Shown here piece by piece: positions 53,441 to 63,303 of a stretch of 64,000 bases of DNA. Made by a program: the position numbers and the translations under genes. Location of the stretch: NCBI GenBank assembly GCA_017417315.1, contig JAFPZK010000050.1:1-64000 (forward strand), written 5' to 3'. The notes below the pieces were generated by a model. It ran no database searches and had not been told where the DNA came from. It saw only the letters and a program-made list of their open reading frames with translations. This DNA comes from Bacteroidales bacterium. Lineage in GTDB: Bacteria > Bacteroidota > Bacteroidia > Bacteroidales > UBA3824. The stretch's first letter is position 1. Each line of letters starts with the position of its first letter.

Positions 53441-54958
53441 ATGTCATTTACAAACACTTTAATATCGCTGTATTTGCGAAAAAATTTCAATAGGGTAGAA
53501 ATGTACAAAAAATACCCTGATGAAACTCAATTCAAAATGTTTAACTTTCTGATTAAGAAAGCAATGAAAACCGAATTCGGAAAAGAGTTCGGCTTTCAAG
53601 ACATTCTGAAAAACGGACCTTCGGCATTTTCTTCTCGCGTGCCGCTAAGTCCGTATGAAAATCTCAAACCGTATATCGAAAAAGTTGCCAAAGGTGAGCA
53701 AAATATTCTTTGGCCTCAAAAAACACAATGGTTTGCAATGAGTTCCGGCACTACGGACGACCGTTCTAAATATATCCCGATTACAAAAGCAAGCCTCAAA
53801 AAATGTCATTTTGACGGCGGAGAAGACGTTTTGTCGGTTTATCTGAAACAGTTTCCCGATACGAAGGCTTTTACGGGCAAGGCTCTTGCTATCGGCGGGT
53901 CGCGTCAGGTGAACAAATTAGGAGAAGATATTTTCTGCGGCGACTTGTCGGCGGTTTTGATTTCTAACCTGCCTTCTTGGGTGAGAAAACGCCGCACGCC
54001 CGACATCGAAATCGCGCTCATGGAAAACTGGGACAAAAAAATCGAAGCAATGGCAAAAGCCGTTAGCAAAGAGGACGTTACAAGTATTTCAGGCGTGCCG
54101 TCTTGGACGTTAGTTCTGATGAGAAAAATCCTCGAACTAACCGGCAAAGAAAATATTTCGCAGGTTTGGCCTAACCTTAACCTCTTTATGCACGGCGGAG
54201 TAAGTTTTAAGCCGTATCGCGCTCAGTACGAAAAACTTATCCCGTCAGAAAAAATGACTTATCTCGAAACCTACAACGCCTCGGAAGGTTTTTTTGCATT
54301 TCAAGACGACCAATCTACCGACGATATGCTCCTGATGCTTGACAACGGAATTTATTACGAATTTATCCCGATGTCTGATTTTTCAAAACCTGACAGACAA
54401 GCCGTGCCGCTTTGCGATGTTAAAACGGGCGTTAATTATGCCGTCGTAATTTCCACAAACGGCGGTTTGTGGCGTTACATAATCGGCGATACGGTTGAAT
54501 TTACGCAAGTGCGTCCTTACAAAATAAAAATCACCGGCAGAACGAAACATTTTATCAACGCTTTCGGTGAAGAACTTGTTGAAGACAACGCTTCGAGGGC
54601 TATACGTGCGGCTTCGCTTGCAACAGGTGCCGACATCAAAGACTACACCGCCGCTCCCGTGTATATGGAAACCGACAAACGCGGACGTCATCAATGGCTT
54701 ATCGAGTTTAACATTTTGCCTAACGATATGGACAATTTCGTCAAAACCTTAGATTTTGAACTTAAACGTCTTAACTCCGATTATGACGCAAAACGTTACA
54801 AAGACATCTCGCTTACCGAACCCGAAATCACAGTCGCAAGAGAAAATCTCTTTGAAGACTGGCTCAGAAAAAAAGGCAGAATCGGCGGTCAAAACAAGAT
54901 TCCGAGGCTCGAAAACAACCGCGATATAATCGACGAAATGTTGGAAATGAACCGCTAA
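53441..54958 (+). CDS. GH3 family acyl-acid amido synthetase-like protein
   Basis: 505 aa, the common size in bacteria. The family forms an acyl-adenylate with ATP and joins the acyl group to an amine; the plant members conjugate hormones to amino acids. The ATP-binding SSGTTDDRSKYIP is near residue 104-116, and SEGFFAFQ and GLWRYIIGDTVEF follow as expected. The bacterial substrate is unknown. First of a probable three-gene unit with the two envelope genes behind it (3-nt gap, then 4-nt overlap). Confidence 0.93.
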   Translation: MSFTNTLISLYLRKNFNRVEMYKKYPDETQFKMFNFLIKKAMKTEFGKEFGFQDILKNGPSAFSSRVPLSPYENLKPYIEKVAKGEQNILWPQKTQWFAMSSGTTDDRSKYIPITKASLKKCHFDGGEDVLSVYLKQFPDTKAFTGKALAIGGSRQVNKLGEDIFCGDLSAVLISNLPSWVRKRRTPDIEIALMENWDKKIEAMAKAVSKEDVTSISGVPSWTLVLMRKILELTGKENISQVWPNLNLFMHGGVSFKPYRAQYEKLIPSEKMTYLETYNASEGFFAFQDDQSTDDMLLMLDNGIYYEFIPMSDFSKPDRQAVPLCDVKTGVNYAVVISTNGGLWRYIIGDTVEFTQVRPYKIKITGRTKHFINAFGEELVEDNASRAIRAASLATGADIKDYTAAPVYMETDKRGRHQWLIEFNILPNDMDNFVKTLDFELKRLNSDYDAKRYKDISLTEPEITVARENLFEDWLRKKGRIGGQNKIPRLENNRDIIDEMLEMNR

Positions 54959-54961
54959 AAA

Positions 54962-56053
54962 ATGATTCAAAAAATAATCACAATAACGGCAGTTTTGTTT
55001 TGTGCGCTGACGGTTTCGGCACAAAGAGATGACGAATATTCGTATTTGTTTTTTGAGAACGACGACTCTTCAAAAGCGGTCTTTAAAGCGCATGCAGACT
55101 GTTTTTTCAAAAATAACGAATATTTCGGAGACTTCGCGAAAGGTTACACGCTAATCGGTTATATGTTGCAGCCGGAATTTATTTACCGACCTGTTGACAA
55201 GGTTGAAATTTCGGTTTTGTGGAACGTTTTGAAATATTCAGGCAAAGATGATTTTTCGGATTACAAACCGTATTTCAGAATAAAGTTTTCGCCGACAAAA
55301 AAAGTCTCCCTGATACTCGGACGTCTTGACGGCACACTTTCGCACCGATTGATAGAGCCGATATACAAGCCGGAACGTTATTACCTCAACAATATCGAAA
55401 ACGGTCTTCAATGTCATTATAAGACAGACAGTTATCGCGGCGAGTTATGGCTTAATTGGGAAAAATTTCTACTTTGGAATGACCCCTGGCAAGAGCTTTT
55501 GACGGTCGGTCATAAGTCGGAATTAAAAATTCTTGAAAAAGGATTAACATCGTTTTTCCTGACGGGAGAAGCCTTAATCTCTCATCGCGGCGGACAAATT
55601 GACCTTTCTGACGATAAGGTTAAGACCTTGGAAAACGGTGCGTTAGGGTTTCAGTTGAAACGTCCGAAATTAACTTTTGATTTTCGTTTTGTTCAATACC
55701 ACGCAATAGACCCGACGTATGAAGTTCCGTATCTTGACGGTTACGCCTTTTATAACAAATTGTTTTTGAAGTTCAAAAATTTCGGTTTTGTCTGCGGACA
55801 TTGGCAGGGCAACTGTTTTATGAATTTCAAGGGCGAAGAATTGTTTTCGTCAGAGGCTATTGAGCCTGAAAACAACAAAAACATACGCTCGGTGTTGTTC
55901 AACGAATTGTTTTATAGTCAGCAATTTTACAAAACATTCAGCATAAAAGTCGGAGCTAACTCGTATTTTAATATTCTTAACGGCGATTTTGAATACACTT
56001 ATATGTTGAGTTTTGTTTATAACCAAAATTTTCCCATTAGAAAAAATAAATGA
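54962..56053 (+). CDS. Predicted outer-membrane barrel protein
   Basis: 363 aa with a signal peptide ending near VSAQ (residue 20). The rest has alternating strands rich in Phe/Tyr, with typical pairs such as YKPYFRIKFSPTKKVSLILGRLDG, consistent with a small porin-like barrel or a carbohydrate-oriented outer-membrane protein. No named family. It begins 3 nt after the GH3 stop and overlaps the next gene by 4 nt, so the three are probably one operon. Confidence 0.75.
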   Translation: MIQKIITITAVLFCALTVSAQRDDEYSYLFFENDDSSKAVFKAHADCFFKNNEYFGDFAKGYTLIGYMLQPEFIYRPVDKVEISVLWNVLKYSGKDDFSDYKPYFRIKFSPTKKVSLILGRLDGTLSHRLIEPIYKPERYYLNNIENGLQCHYKTDSYRGELWLNWEKFLLWNDPWQELLTVGHKSELKILEKGLTSFFLTGEALISHRGGQIDLSDDKVKTLENGALGFQLKRPKLTFDFRFVQYHAIDPTYEVPYLDGYAFYNKLFLKFKNFGFVCGHWQGNCFMNFKGEELFSSEAIEPENNKNIRSVLFNELFYSQQFYKTFSIKVGANSYFNILNGDFEYTYMLSFVYNQNFPIRKNK

Positions 56054-56724
56054 TGAAAAAAAAATTTTTGCTAATAATTTCAGCAGTTTGTTTGTTTTCC
56101 TGCGCTGAGGAAAATATAACTGAAAAAACTTGCGATTATGCTTTGACGTTGCAAGAAGGTGTTTCCTCGGATTCGGAAGATTTAAGTGCGGTAATTACCA
56201 TTAACACCGGCAAAGATTTTTTTAGAAAAACGACGGAGTTTCCGCTAAACGTCTCTTTCGATGACCTGCCGAGCGGAACAGCCGTCGTAACAATTTCTTG
56301 CGAAGGTTTTTGTGCGGTAAGGTACAAAATTGTTTTGCCTGAAAATTCTTACTGTTCAACAACCGTAAAACTTCTGCCTTTTAACGACAATGCCGCCGCC
56401 GTTCTTAAAGGCAGGCTTCAAACCTCTGATTTACTTACCGTTAGCGAGGATTTAAAAGTTTTCGCAACCCCCGTTGACAGCGTTGAAAAATTTATTGAAG
56501 GCGGAGAAATTTACGATGTCCATATCGAAAATTTTTCCGGCAACGAAACCTCAGCCGTCTCAGGAAGTTACGAATTAACTTTACCTGCTACAATGCAAGG
56601 CATAAAATATGTTATCAACGCTGACGGTTTTTTGCGCGAAGATTCGGCATTTGAGTTCAAAACCGATACCGTTACGCTTTTCAGCGGCAAAACGAGCGTG
56701 AAAAATTTAGTATACACTAATTAG
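56050..56724 (+). CDS. Lipoprotein of unknown function
   Basis: 224 aa with a lipoprotein signal ending at FSC (about Cys18). Mature part looks all-beta, with Ig-like strands (FPLNVSFDDLPSGTAVVTISCEGF). No family recognised. Last gene of the GH3 unit. Its stop overlaps the stop of the convergent OmpA gene by two bases. Confidence 0.75.
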   Translation: MMKKKFLLIISAVCLFSCAEENITEKTCDYALTLQEGVSSDSEDLSAVITINTGKDFFRKTTEFPLNVSFDDLPSGTAVVTISCEGFCAVRYKIVLPENSYCSTTVKLLPFNDNAAAVLKGRLQTSDLLTVSEDLKVFATPVDSVEKFIEGGEIYDVHIENFSGNETSAVSGSYELTLPATMQGIKYVINADGFLREDSAFEFKTDTVTLFSGKTSVKNLVYTN

Positions 56725-58007
56725 TTTTCAATTTCAAACTCCACTCTGCGGTTTTTTGCGCGACCTTCTTCGGTGGCATTGTCGGCAACGGGGCGGTTAT
56801 CACCGAGACCTTCACAACGCATTCTCGCTCTTGCAATACCCTGTTTTGCAAGATATTCCATAACGGTTTTTGCACGTAATCGGGAGAGTTGTACATTATA
56901 AGCGTATGAACCTCTGTTATCAGTATGACCGGTAATTTTTATACGGGAGGTTTCGTCTTTTTTGAGCATCAATGCAAGAGAATCCAAATAGGCTTTGTTC
57001 TCTGCCGTGAGGTCTGTACTCCGAAAAGCAAAGGCTACGGGTTTTAATTCAAACACTTCTTCTTCTTTACTTTCTTCAACTACAACTTCTTCTTTTTTGC
57101 TTTCTTCAACAACCGCTTCTTCTTTTTTGCTTTCTTCCACAACATCTTCTTTTTTGCTTTCTTTAACCACTTCTTCGGTTTGCGGTACGTCATCGGCTTT
57201 TTTAACAACTGCCGGTTTGTCTTTTTCTTGGTGCTTAGGTTTTATTTTACTCTTTAACGAGAAACCTACTACTGCCGTATATTCTATACCTTTGAACAGT
57301 CTTTCACCTTTGAGCGGTGCGTGCTCATAATCCACGTAATGAGCCACATCGTTTACTCTACCGTCTTTTTCTTGACGGCTGTATGTATCGGTAAGACCAT
57401 GGTCGTACAAAACTTCAATACCGATAAAAAGTCTGTGGTTGTTAGCCTCCCAATTATATTTTAGCCCTAATGCACCGCCGAGACCGAAATAATACTCGGC
57501 AATGTTGGCTTTCGTAAGTTTAAGGTCAGGTATATTTTCATCGTTGTATGAAGAAACAATAGTACCGTGGGTTACCGTCCCGAAAATAGGCGTTAAATAC
57601 ATATACGGCTGCAATCTGTTTCTGTGATAAGGGGTAAAATTAATAATTACCGGCAATCTGAAATCAGCGTAATGAGCAAAAATATCATATCCGTACAATT
57701 TGTGGAATTCTACAAAATGATAGAATGAACCTCAGGAGAGATACGACCCCTGAGCCCGTAACGCAAAGATTCCTGACTCACCAAACTCCCTATATACAAA
57801 CCCTGAAAAAACAAAGCCGGGGAGCATAAACGACTCTGCATCTTCAATAGCCGGAGAGAATTCGGTGATAGTCATATAATCAGCACGAAAACCGCCTCCG
57901 ATACCGAAAGTTAATCTGTTGTGAGAATCAATGCTACGTTTTTGTGCAAAAACATTTTCCGACAGCAATACTGCCAAGAAAAGAATAATAAAAAGTAAAT
58001 GCTTCAT
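56721..58007 (-). pseudogene. OmpA-family protein interrupted by an in-frame TGA
   Basis: From the ATG at 58007 the frame gives a signal peptide (to NVFAQ, residue 22) and the first strands of an N-terminal outer-membrane barrel, ending at GSYLS and TGA (57732-57734). Without any frame change it goes on GSFYHFVEFHKLYGYDIF through the rest of the barrel, a Glu/Lys repeat linker (ESKKEEVVVEESK-like, four units), and a full OmpA domain with FRSTDLTAENKAYLDSLAL, TGHTDNRGSYAYNVQLSRLRA and AKNRRVEFEI, which binds peptidoglycan. Total about 428 codons. A single nonsense change or a sequencing error fits. The stop lies in a CTCAGG/CCTGAG inverted repeat. Confidence 0.85.
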
Positions 58008-58023
58008 TTTTAGGTGTTTAAAA

Positions 58024-58587
58024 TTATTCCGTAACGTCTATTGAGTAAAACAACTCGTCATTATATCCGTTAGTATGACCTTCTAAATCAATACGTTTAT
58101 TGAGGTAAATAACGGTTAGTGTAAAATCTATACTCTTAATCTCCGTTTCCTTATAAGAACTATTTACCACATAAACTTCGTAGTGACCGGCTGAGGGTTT
58201 TTCCCAGTATATATTTTCTTGCGGATTTTCAGGAAAGACTTCAAAATTGGCATCAATATCAAGTTTTCCGATTGAGCCGTTACAAACGACTTCACGATTA
58301 TCGAAAAATATCTCTTCTCCGCACGGTGTTATTACCACAAGATCAAGGTCGTCCTCGGTATTCCATTGAAGATTAAACCTGAGTTCGCCGGACTCGCCTT
58401 GAAGGTCGCTTTGATCAACTTCATCGTTATATTTAGGCTCAGGAGGTTCGGATGGTTCCGACGCGGGCTTTTTCTGCCCTTCCAAGATAATTGTTTCATC
58501 GCCGCTTTTCAGACATGATGTTAAAAAAAATGCGGTAATCAGCGTTATGAAAACTGCTATCAGAAAAAAAGTTTTTCGTGTGTTCAT
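58024..58587 (-). CDS. DUF2135-like lipoprotein
   Basis: 187 aa with a lipoprotein signal ending at LTSC (Cys25), then a Pro/Glu linker (PASEPSEPPEPKY). The folded part from 65 on has the DUF2135 pattern: LRFNLQWNTEDDLDLVVITPCG, GKLDIDA, PENIYWEKPSAGHYEVYV. In other bacteria this domain sits next to VWA or MG2 proteins. It precedes the OmpA gene by 16 nt and shares its promoter. Confidence 0.8.
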   Translation of the reverse strand: MNTRKTFFLIAVFITLITAFFLTSCLKSGDETIILEGQKKPASEPSEPPEPKYNDEVDQSDLQGESGELRFNLQWNTEDDLDLVVITPCGEEIFFDNREVVCNGSIGKLDIDANFEVFPENPQENIYWEKPSAGHYEVYVVNSSYKETEIKSIDFTLTVIYLNKRIDLEGHTNGYNDELFYSIDVTE

Positions 58588-58610
58588 AATACAAAGTTGT
58601 TTTAACGCTG

Positions 58611-58618
58611 CAAAGGTA
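58611..58618 (-). promoter_or_regulatory. -7 box of the DUF2135/OmpA unit
   Basis: Minus strand TACCTTTG followed by C, 24 nt before the ATG at 58587. Confidence 0.65.
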
Positions 58619-58628
58619 GTCTTTTTTT

Positions 58629-58659
58629 TTGGAGAAACACAAAAAAAAATTTATCTTTG
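58629..58659 (+). promoter_or_regulatory. YfhO promoter
   Basis: TTG (58629-58631) and TATCTTTG (58652-58659), 20 nt apart. It rules out the upstream ATG at 58629 as a start and supports 58686. Confidence 0.7.
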
Positions 58660-58685
58660 CAGCGTTTTATTTGATAACACAAGAA

Positions 58686-61217
58686 ATGAAAAATTTTTTA
58701 AAAGACAATAAAAAGGAGATTATTAATGTCTGCCTAACCGTTATCGCATTTATCATTATAAGTGTGATTTACTTTTATCCCGAACTCGAAGGGAAAACAA
58801 TCGTTCAGGGCGACAATGTTCACGCCGAGGGTATGGCGCATGAAATCAATCAGTTTGAAGAAAAAACAGGAGAATATTCCGCTTGGACTAATTCTATGTT
58901 CGGCGGTATGCCCGCTTATCAGATTAAATCACCCGAAAGTTTCAACATTCATTTGGCTTTGCAAAGATTTTTGCACCTGTTTTTGCCGTATTCAACTATG
59001 GCGATAATGTTCGTGTACCTTTTGGGTTTTTACGTTTTGCTGAAAAGTCTGAAATTTTCTAACACGGTTTCGGTAATCGGTGCGGTGGTTTTTGCTTTGT
59101 CAAGTTATAATATCATAATCATCGCCGCAGGACACATAACTAAATGTTACGCAATCGCTTACATGGCTCCTGTTTTGGCTGGTGTCATTTATTGCTATCA
59201 AAAAAAGTATATCGGAGGCGGCTTGTTGCTGGCTTTTTCGCTCGGAATGGAAATCGCCTGCAACCATACGCAAATACTTTATTACTTGGCTGTTATGTGC
59301 GCAATGTACGTGGTTTATAGGTTCATTGCTGACAGAAATACAGAACAAGATTGGTTGAAATCCTTCGGAAAGGCTACGGCTGTGGCTGCTGTTGCAGTTG
59401 TTTTTGCCGTTTTGCCGAATATCACCAACCTTTGGACGACTTGGGAATATAGCAAATATTCTACCCGTAGTCAGAGCGAACTCTCTAACAAACAGTCTTC
59501 TTCGGGTCTTGACAAAGATTATGCTTTGGCTTGGAGTTACGGTGTCGGTGAAAGTTTCACGCTAATGATTCCCGATTTTAAAGGCGGCGAATCTGCGGCT
59601 ATCGGCAACGACAAAAACGCCGTTAAAGCCGTAGAAAGACGTGAAATGATAGAACCCGTACAAAATTCTTCACGTTATTGGGGCGACCAGCCTTTTACTT
59701 CGGGACCCGTTTACGTAGGAGCGGCTATTATTTTCTTGTTTGTTTTGGGAATGTTCATCGTTGAAAATTCCGCTAAATGGTGGCTTTTTGCGGCAACCGT
59801 TTTCTCGCTTTTGATGTCTTGGGGACACAATGCCGGCTGGTTTACCGACTTGATGTTTGATTATTTCCCGATGTACAACAAATTCCGCTCGGTGTCGATG
59901 GCTCTCGTAATTGCACAGGTTGCGATTCCATTTCTCGCAATGGCGGCTCTGAAAACCGTTTACGACAAACCCGAAATCTTGAAAACCAAACGCAATTATT
60001 TTTACATAAGTTTGGGCTTGACGGCAGGTTTATGTCTGTTGTTCTGGCTTATTCCGTCGCTCGGAGGCAATTTCTTGGCAGAACAAGAGGCTGCAAGTTT
60101 TGATCAAATCAAAGCCGAACACCCCGAACAAGCCTCTGCTTACACGATGTTCGCTTCTGAACTCGAAAACGCACGTAAAGCAATTTTAAGTGCTGACGCT
60201 TTGCGCTCTCTGCTCTTTATTATCGTAACGGCTGCCGGCGTGTTCTTTATGTCAACCGCTAAAAATAAACAAACCGTTTTGGTTGTTGTCGGCATAATTG
60301 CTGCCGTTGACCTTTGGACAGTGGATTTCAGATATTTAGGACCGGATAATTACAGAAACAGGGTTGAAGTTAATCCGTTCAGGGCTTCTAACGCCGACCA
60401 GTTTATTTTGAAGGATACCGACCCCGATTTCAGAGTTTTGAACCTCGGCGCAAACGTCTTCAACGACGGTGTAACGCCTTATTATCACAAGACAATCGGC
60501 GGTTATCACGGTGCTAAAATGCGTCGTTATCAGGAGTTTATCGACACGCTTTTGTCGCCGACGGTAAACTATGCAAGAATGTTGGCAAGTCAGCAATCAG
60601 ACAAATTTCAAAACTATGTTACCAACAATCCCGTGTTGAATATGCTTAACACGAAGTTTATTATTCTCAACCCCGCTCAAATGCCTTTGGTTAATATGAA
60701 CACTTACGGTAACGCATGGTTTGTCAATAAGTTTGACGTTGTAGAAACGGCAGATGCAGAAATCGGACATTTGAAAACCGCCGACCCGAAACAAACGGCT
60801 GTCATCAACAAAAAACATTTCCCTGAATTTGTACAAAACTTGCCCAAAGAGCAGATTTATACTGACGATCAGAGTGTTATCTCGCTCACGGAATACAAAC
60901 CGAATTATTTGAAGTATGACGTTAATGCGGCTCAGGAGCGTGTTGCGGTGTTCTCGGAAATTTATTATCCGAAAGGCTGGACGGCGTATATCGACGGCAA
61001 AGAAACCGAACATGTCTGCGCCGACTACATTTTAAGAGCGATAAAAGTTCCACAAGGTCAGCACGTTGTGGAATTTCGTTTTGCTCCGACCTCGGTTAAA
61101 GCGGGCAAAATTATTGCGGCAATTTCGTCAACACTTATTTTATTGGTGTTGTTAGCATACGTTTATTTGTATTTTAAATCGAAAAATTCAATTGTTGAAG
61201 ACGTAAAAAAGAATTAA
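58686..61217 (+). CDS. YfhO family membrane protein
   Basis: 843 aa from the ATG at 58686. About 12 membrane helices run from residue 12 to 560 (e.g. VCLTVIAFIIISVIYFYPE; AIIFLFVLGMFIV), followed by a roughly 250-residue outside domain and a last helix near 815-835. YfhO proteins are related to GT-C glycosyltransferases, and the N-terminal loop has the typical GDN...FWTNSMFGGMPAYQ-like segment (here YSAWTNSMFGGMPAYQI). They are thought to glycosylate envelope polymers using lipid-linked sugars; the substrate is unknown. Confidence 0.92.
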   Translation: MKNFLKDNKKEIINVCLTVIAFIIISVIYFYPELEGKTIVQGDNVHAEGMAHEINQFEEKTGEYSAWTNSMFGGMPAYQIKSPESFNIHLALQRFLHLFLPYSTMAIMFVYLLGFYVLLKSLKFSNTVSVIGAVVFALSSYNIIIIAAGHITKCYAIAYMAPVLAGVIYCYQKKYIGGGLLLAFSLGMEIACNHTQILYYLAVMCAMYVVYRFIADRNTEQDWLKSFGKATAVAAVAVVFAVLPNITNLWTTWEYSKYSTRSQSELSNKQSSSGLDKDYALAWSYGVGESFTLMIPDFKGGESAAIGNDKNAVKAVERREMIEPVQNSSRYWGDQPFTSGPVYVGAAIIFLFVLGMFIVENSAKWWLFAATVFSLLMSWGHNAGWFTDLMFDYFPMYNKFRSVSMALVIAQVAIPFLAMAALKTVYDKPEILKTKRNYFYISLGLTAGLCLLFWLIPSLGGNFLAEQEAASFDQIKAEHPEQASAYTMFASELENARKAILSADALRSLLFIIVTAAGVFFMSTAKNKQTVLVVVGIIAAVDLWTVDFRYLGPDNYRNRVEVNPFRASNADQFILKDTDPDFRVLNLGANVFNDGVTPYYHKTIGGYHGAKMRRYQEFIDTLLSPTVNYARMLASQQSDKFQNYVTNNPVLNMLNTKFIILNPAQMPLVNMNTYGNAWFVNKFDVVETADAEIGHLKTADPKQTAVINKKHFPEFVQNLPKEQIYTDDQSVISLTEYKPNYLKYDVNAAQERVAVFSEIYYPKGWTAYIDGKETEHVCADYILRAIKVPQGQHVVEFRFAPTSVKAGKIIAAISSTLILLVLLAYVYLYFKSKNSIVEDVKKN

Positions 61218-61243
61218 TACGTAAAAAAAAAAATAAGAAAACA

Positions 61244-62344
61244 ATGGGACTTCAATGCGGCATAGTAGGATTGCCAAATGTCGGTAAATCCACCTTATTT
61301 AACTGTTTGTCAAGTGCTAAGGCTCAGGCGGCTAACTTTCCGTTCTGCACTATCGAGCCTAACGTGGGCGTAGTTACCGTCCCCGATGACAGATTAATCG
61401 AACTTGAAAAAATTGACCATCCAGCGCAGATTGTTCCGGCAACGGTTGAAATAGTTGACATTGCGGGCTTGGTAAAAGGCGCAAGCAAAGGCGAAGGTCT
61501 CGGCAACAAGTTTTTGGCGAACATTCGCGAAACAGATGCCATAATTCACGTTTTGCGTTGTTTTGACGACGAAAACGTAACTCACGTTGACGGCTCAATC
61601 AACCCTGTCAGGGACAAAGAAATCATTGATGCCGAACTTCAAATCAAAGACCTTGAAACGATAGAGCAGCGTTATGCCAAGACTGAAAAAATAGCCAAAA
61701 CCGCAAAAGACAAAGATGCGGCTATGTTGTTGCAAGTCATGGACAAATATAAAGCGGCTTTGCAGGAAGGCAAATCAGCACGCACGGTTGAACTTGACGA
61801 AAACGAACAAATTGCAGCAAAACAGTTGTTTCTTTTGACTTCAAAACCGGTGATGTATGTTTGCAACGTTGACGAAAAGTCGGTTTTGACGGGTAACAAA
61901 TACGTTGAAGCGGTTCGTGAGGCAGTAAAAGACGAAAAAGCGGAAATCCTTGTCATCGCTGCAAAAACCGAAGAAGAAATCGCCGAAATGGAAAGTTACG
62001 AAGACAGAAAAATGTTTCTTGACGACCTCGGGTTAAAGGAATCGGGCGTTGTAAAACTTATCAGAAGCGCATATCATTTGCTTGATTTAGAGACGTTTTT
62101 CACATCAGGAGAAAAAGAATCAAGGGCGTGGACGTTTCATAAAGGCGCACTTGCACCACAGGCGGCGGGCGTAATTCACTCCGATTTTGAAAAAGGTTTC
62201 ATCAAAGCCGAGGTTATCAAAATGGAGGATTACATAAAATTAGGTTCTGAGGCCGCGTGCCGCGATGCCGGAAAAATCCACATCGAAGGCAAGGACTACG
62301 TGGTTCAGGACGGAGATATAATGCATTTCAGATTTAATGTTTAA
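61244..62344 (+). CDS. ychF: Redox-regulated ATPase YchF (Obg-like)
   Basis: 366 aa, standard length. G1 GLPNVGKST (9-17), the G3-region [17 protein letters not shown], and NVDE in place of the GTPase NKxD motif, which is why the family prefers ATP. A coiled coil lies at about 130-200 and a TGS domain at the C-terminus ([13 protein letters not shown]...[10 protein letters not shown]). It associates with ribosomes and modulates stress responses. Follows YfhO by 26 nt. Confidence 0.97.
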   Translation: MGLQCGIVGLPNVGKSTLFNCLSSAKAQAANFPFCTIEPNVGVVTVPDDRLIELEKIDHPAQIVPATVEIVDIAGLVKGASKGEGLGNKFLANIRETDAIIHVLRCFDDENVTHVDGSINPVRDKEIIDAELQIKDLETIEQRYAKTEKIAKTAKDKDAAMLLQVMDKYKAALQEGKSARTVELDENEQIAAKQLFLLTSKPVMYVCNVDEKSVLTGNKYVEAVREAVKDEKAEILVIAAKTEEEIAEMESYEDRKMFLDDLGLKESGVVKLIRSAYHLLDLETFFTSGEKESRAWTFHKGALAPQAAGVIHSDFEKGFIKAEVIKMEDYIKLGSEAACRDAGKIHIEGKDYVVQDGDIMHFRFNV

Positions 62345-62365
62345 CTTTTTTTAATAACATCAATT

Positions 62366-62605
62366 ATGGATATACTTATTACATTAATCATCGGCTGTGT
62401 CATCGGCTGGTTGGCAGGTTTAATTTTCAAAGGTTCGGGCAACGGACTGATTATTAACATTCTCGTTGGTTTGGCGGGTTCTTGGCTCGGCAGTTGGCTG
62501 CTCGGTAAAGTACTCCCGAGCGGAACAATTTGGGATATTGTCGGCGCAATTATCGGCGCAATTATAATTCTCGCCGTAGTCTCGTTTATCAGAGGAAAAA
62601 AGTAA
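62366..62605 (+). CDS. GlsB/YeaQ/YmgE family small membrane protein
   Basis: 79 aa with three hydrophobic, Gly-rich segments: ITLIIGCVIGWLAGLIF, NILVGLAGSWLGSWLLG and IVGAIIGAIIILAVVSF, ending RGKK. This is the transglycosylase-associated family of small inner-membrane stress proteins. It follows ychF by 21 nt and ends at a strong terminator. Confidence 0.93.
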   Translation: MDILITLIIGCVIGWLAGLIFKGSGNGLIINILVGLAGSWLGSWLLGKVLPSGTIWDIVGAIIGAIIILAVVSFIRGKK

Positions 62606-62617
62606 AAAATTATTAAT

Positions 62618-62653
62618 AAAACGGGGTCTTAAAAAGTCCCCGTTTTTTTATGT
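62618..62653 (+). terminator. Terminator after the GlsB-like gene
   Basis: AAAACGGGG (62618-62626) pairs with CCCCGTTTT (62638-62646) around an 11-nt loop, followed by T residues. Confidence 0.9.
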
Positions 62654-62665
62654 TCTTTTTTTTGT

Positions 62666-62673
62666 TACCTTTG
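62666..62673 (+). promoter_or_regulatory. -7 box of hisIE
   Basis: TACCTTTG followed by C, 20 nt before the ATG at 62693. Confidence 0.65.
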
Positions 62674-62692
62674 CAAAAAAATATAAATAAAA

Positions 62693-63283
62693 ATGTTAGA
62701 TTTTGAAAAACAAGACGGTCTTGTTCCCGCCGTTATACAAGATTATCAAACACTTCAAGTGTTGATGTTAGGGTACATGAACGAAGAAAGTTATAAAAAA
62801 ACCCTCGAAACTAAAAAAGTAACTTTTTGGTCGCGCAGCCGTAACTGCCTTTGGACAAAGGGCGAGACAAGCGGCAATTTTCTTCACGTTGTAGAAATGT
62901 TCACCGATTGCGACAACGACACAATTTTAATCAAAGCAAAGGCTGACGGTCCGACTTGTCATAAAGGCACAACCTCGTGTTTCGATTTTGAAGAAAGCAA
63001 TATCGGCTTCCTCTCCTACCTTCAAAAATTTATCGACAAACGCAATGCAGAGCGTCCGGCAGGAAGTTACACGACAAAACTTTTCAGAGAGGGCATTGAC
63101 AAAATAGCGAAAAAAGTCGGCGAAGAGGCTGTTGAACTCGTTATCGCAAGCAAAAATGACAACGACTCGCTTTTCTTAAACGAAGCCGCTGATTTATTGT
63201 ACCATACAGTTGTAATGCTCAGCGCAAAAGGCAAAAAAATCGAAGACGTAGTAGCAGTTTTAAAAGGCAGACATCAGGAATGA
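62693..63283 (+). CDS. hisIE: Bifunctional phosphoribosyl-AMP cyclohydrolase / phosphoribosyl-ATP diphosphatase
   Basis: 196 aa. It performs steps 2 and 3 of histidine synthesis. Residues 1-105 are HisI: VTFWSRSRNCLWTKGETSGN, then DCDNDTILIKAKADGPTCHKGTTSC with the metal-binding Asp and Cys residues. Residues 110-196 are HisE: KVGEEAVELVIAS and NEAADLLYHTVVML. The other his genes are not beside it; it has its own promoter, which is unusual since hisIE normally ends a his operon. Confidence 0.96.
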   Translation: MLDFEKQDGLVPAVIQDYQTLQVLMLGYMNEESYKKTLETKKVTFWSRSRNCLWTKGETSGNFLHVVEMFTDCDNDTILIKAKADGPTCHKGTTSCFDFEESNIGFLSYLQKFIDKRNAERPAGSYTTKLFREGIDKIAKKVGEEAVELVIASKNDNDSLFLNEAADLLYHTVVMLSAKGKKIEDVVAVLKGRHQE

Positions 63284-63303
63284 TCACAATGTGATATTCC
63301 TGA
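63274..63303. terminator. Hairpin shared by the hisIE and ATPase 3' ends
   Basis: TCAGGAAT-G-ATCACA pairs with TGTGAT-ATTCCTGA around one A, with a single bulged base. It spans both stop codons of two convergent genes whose coding ends touch (63283 and 63284). No T run, so termination is inferred from position. Confidence 0.6.

Noticed and set aside
57732..57734. TGA recoding as a sense codon
   Set aside because: Other genes here, such as hisIE, end in TGA, and no selenocysteine element or shifted-code pattern is evident; nonsense mutation is simpler.
63284..63303. ATCACAATGTGAT as a CRP-type site
   Set aside because: It lies at convergent 3' ends and is the core of the shared hairpin, not upstream of a gene.
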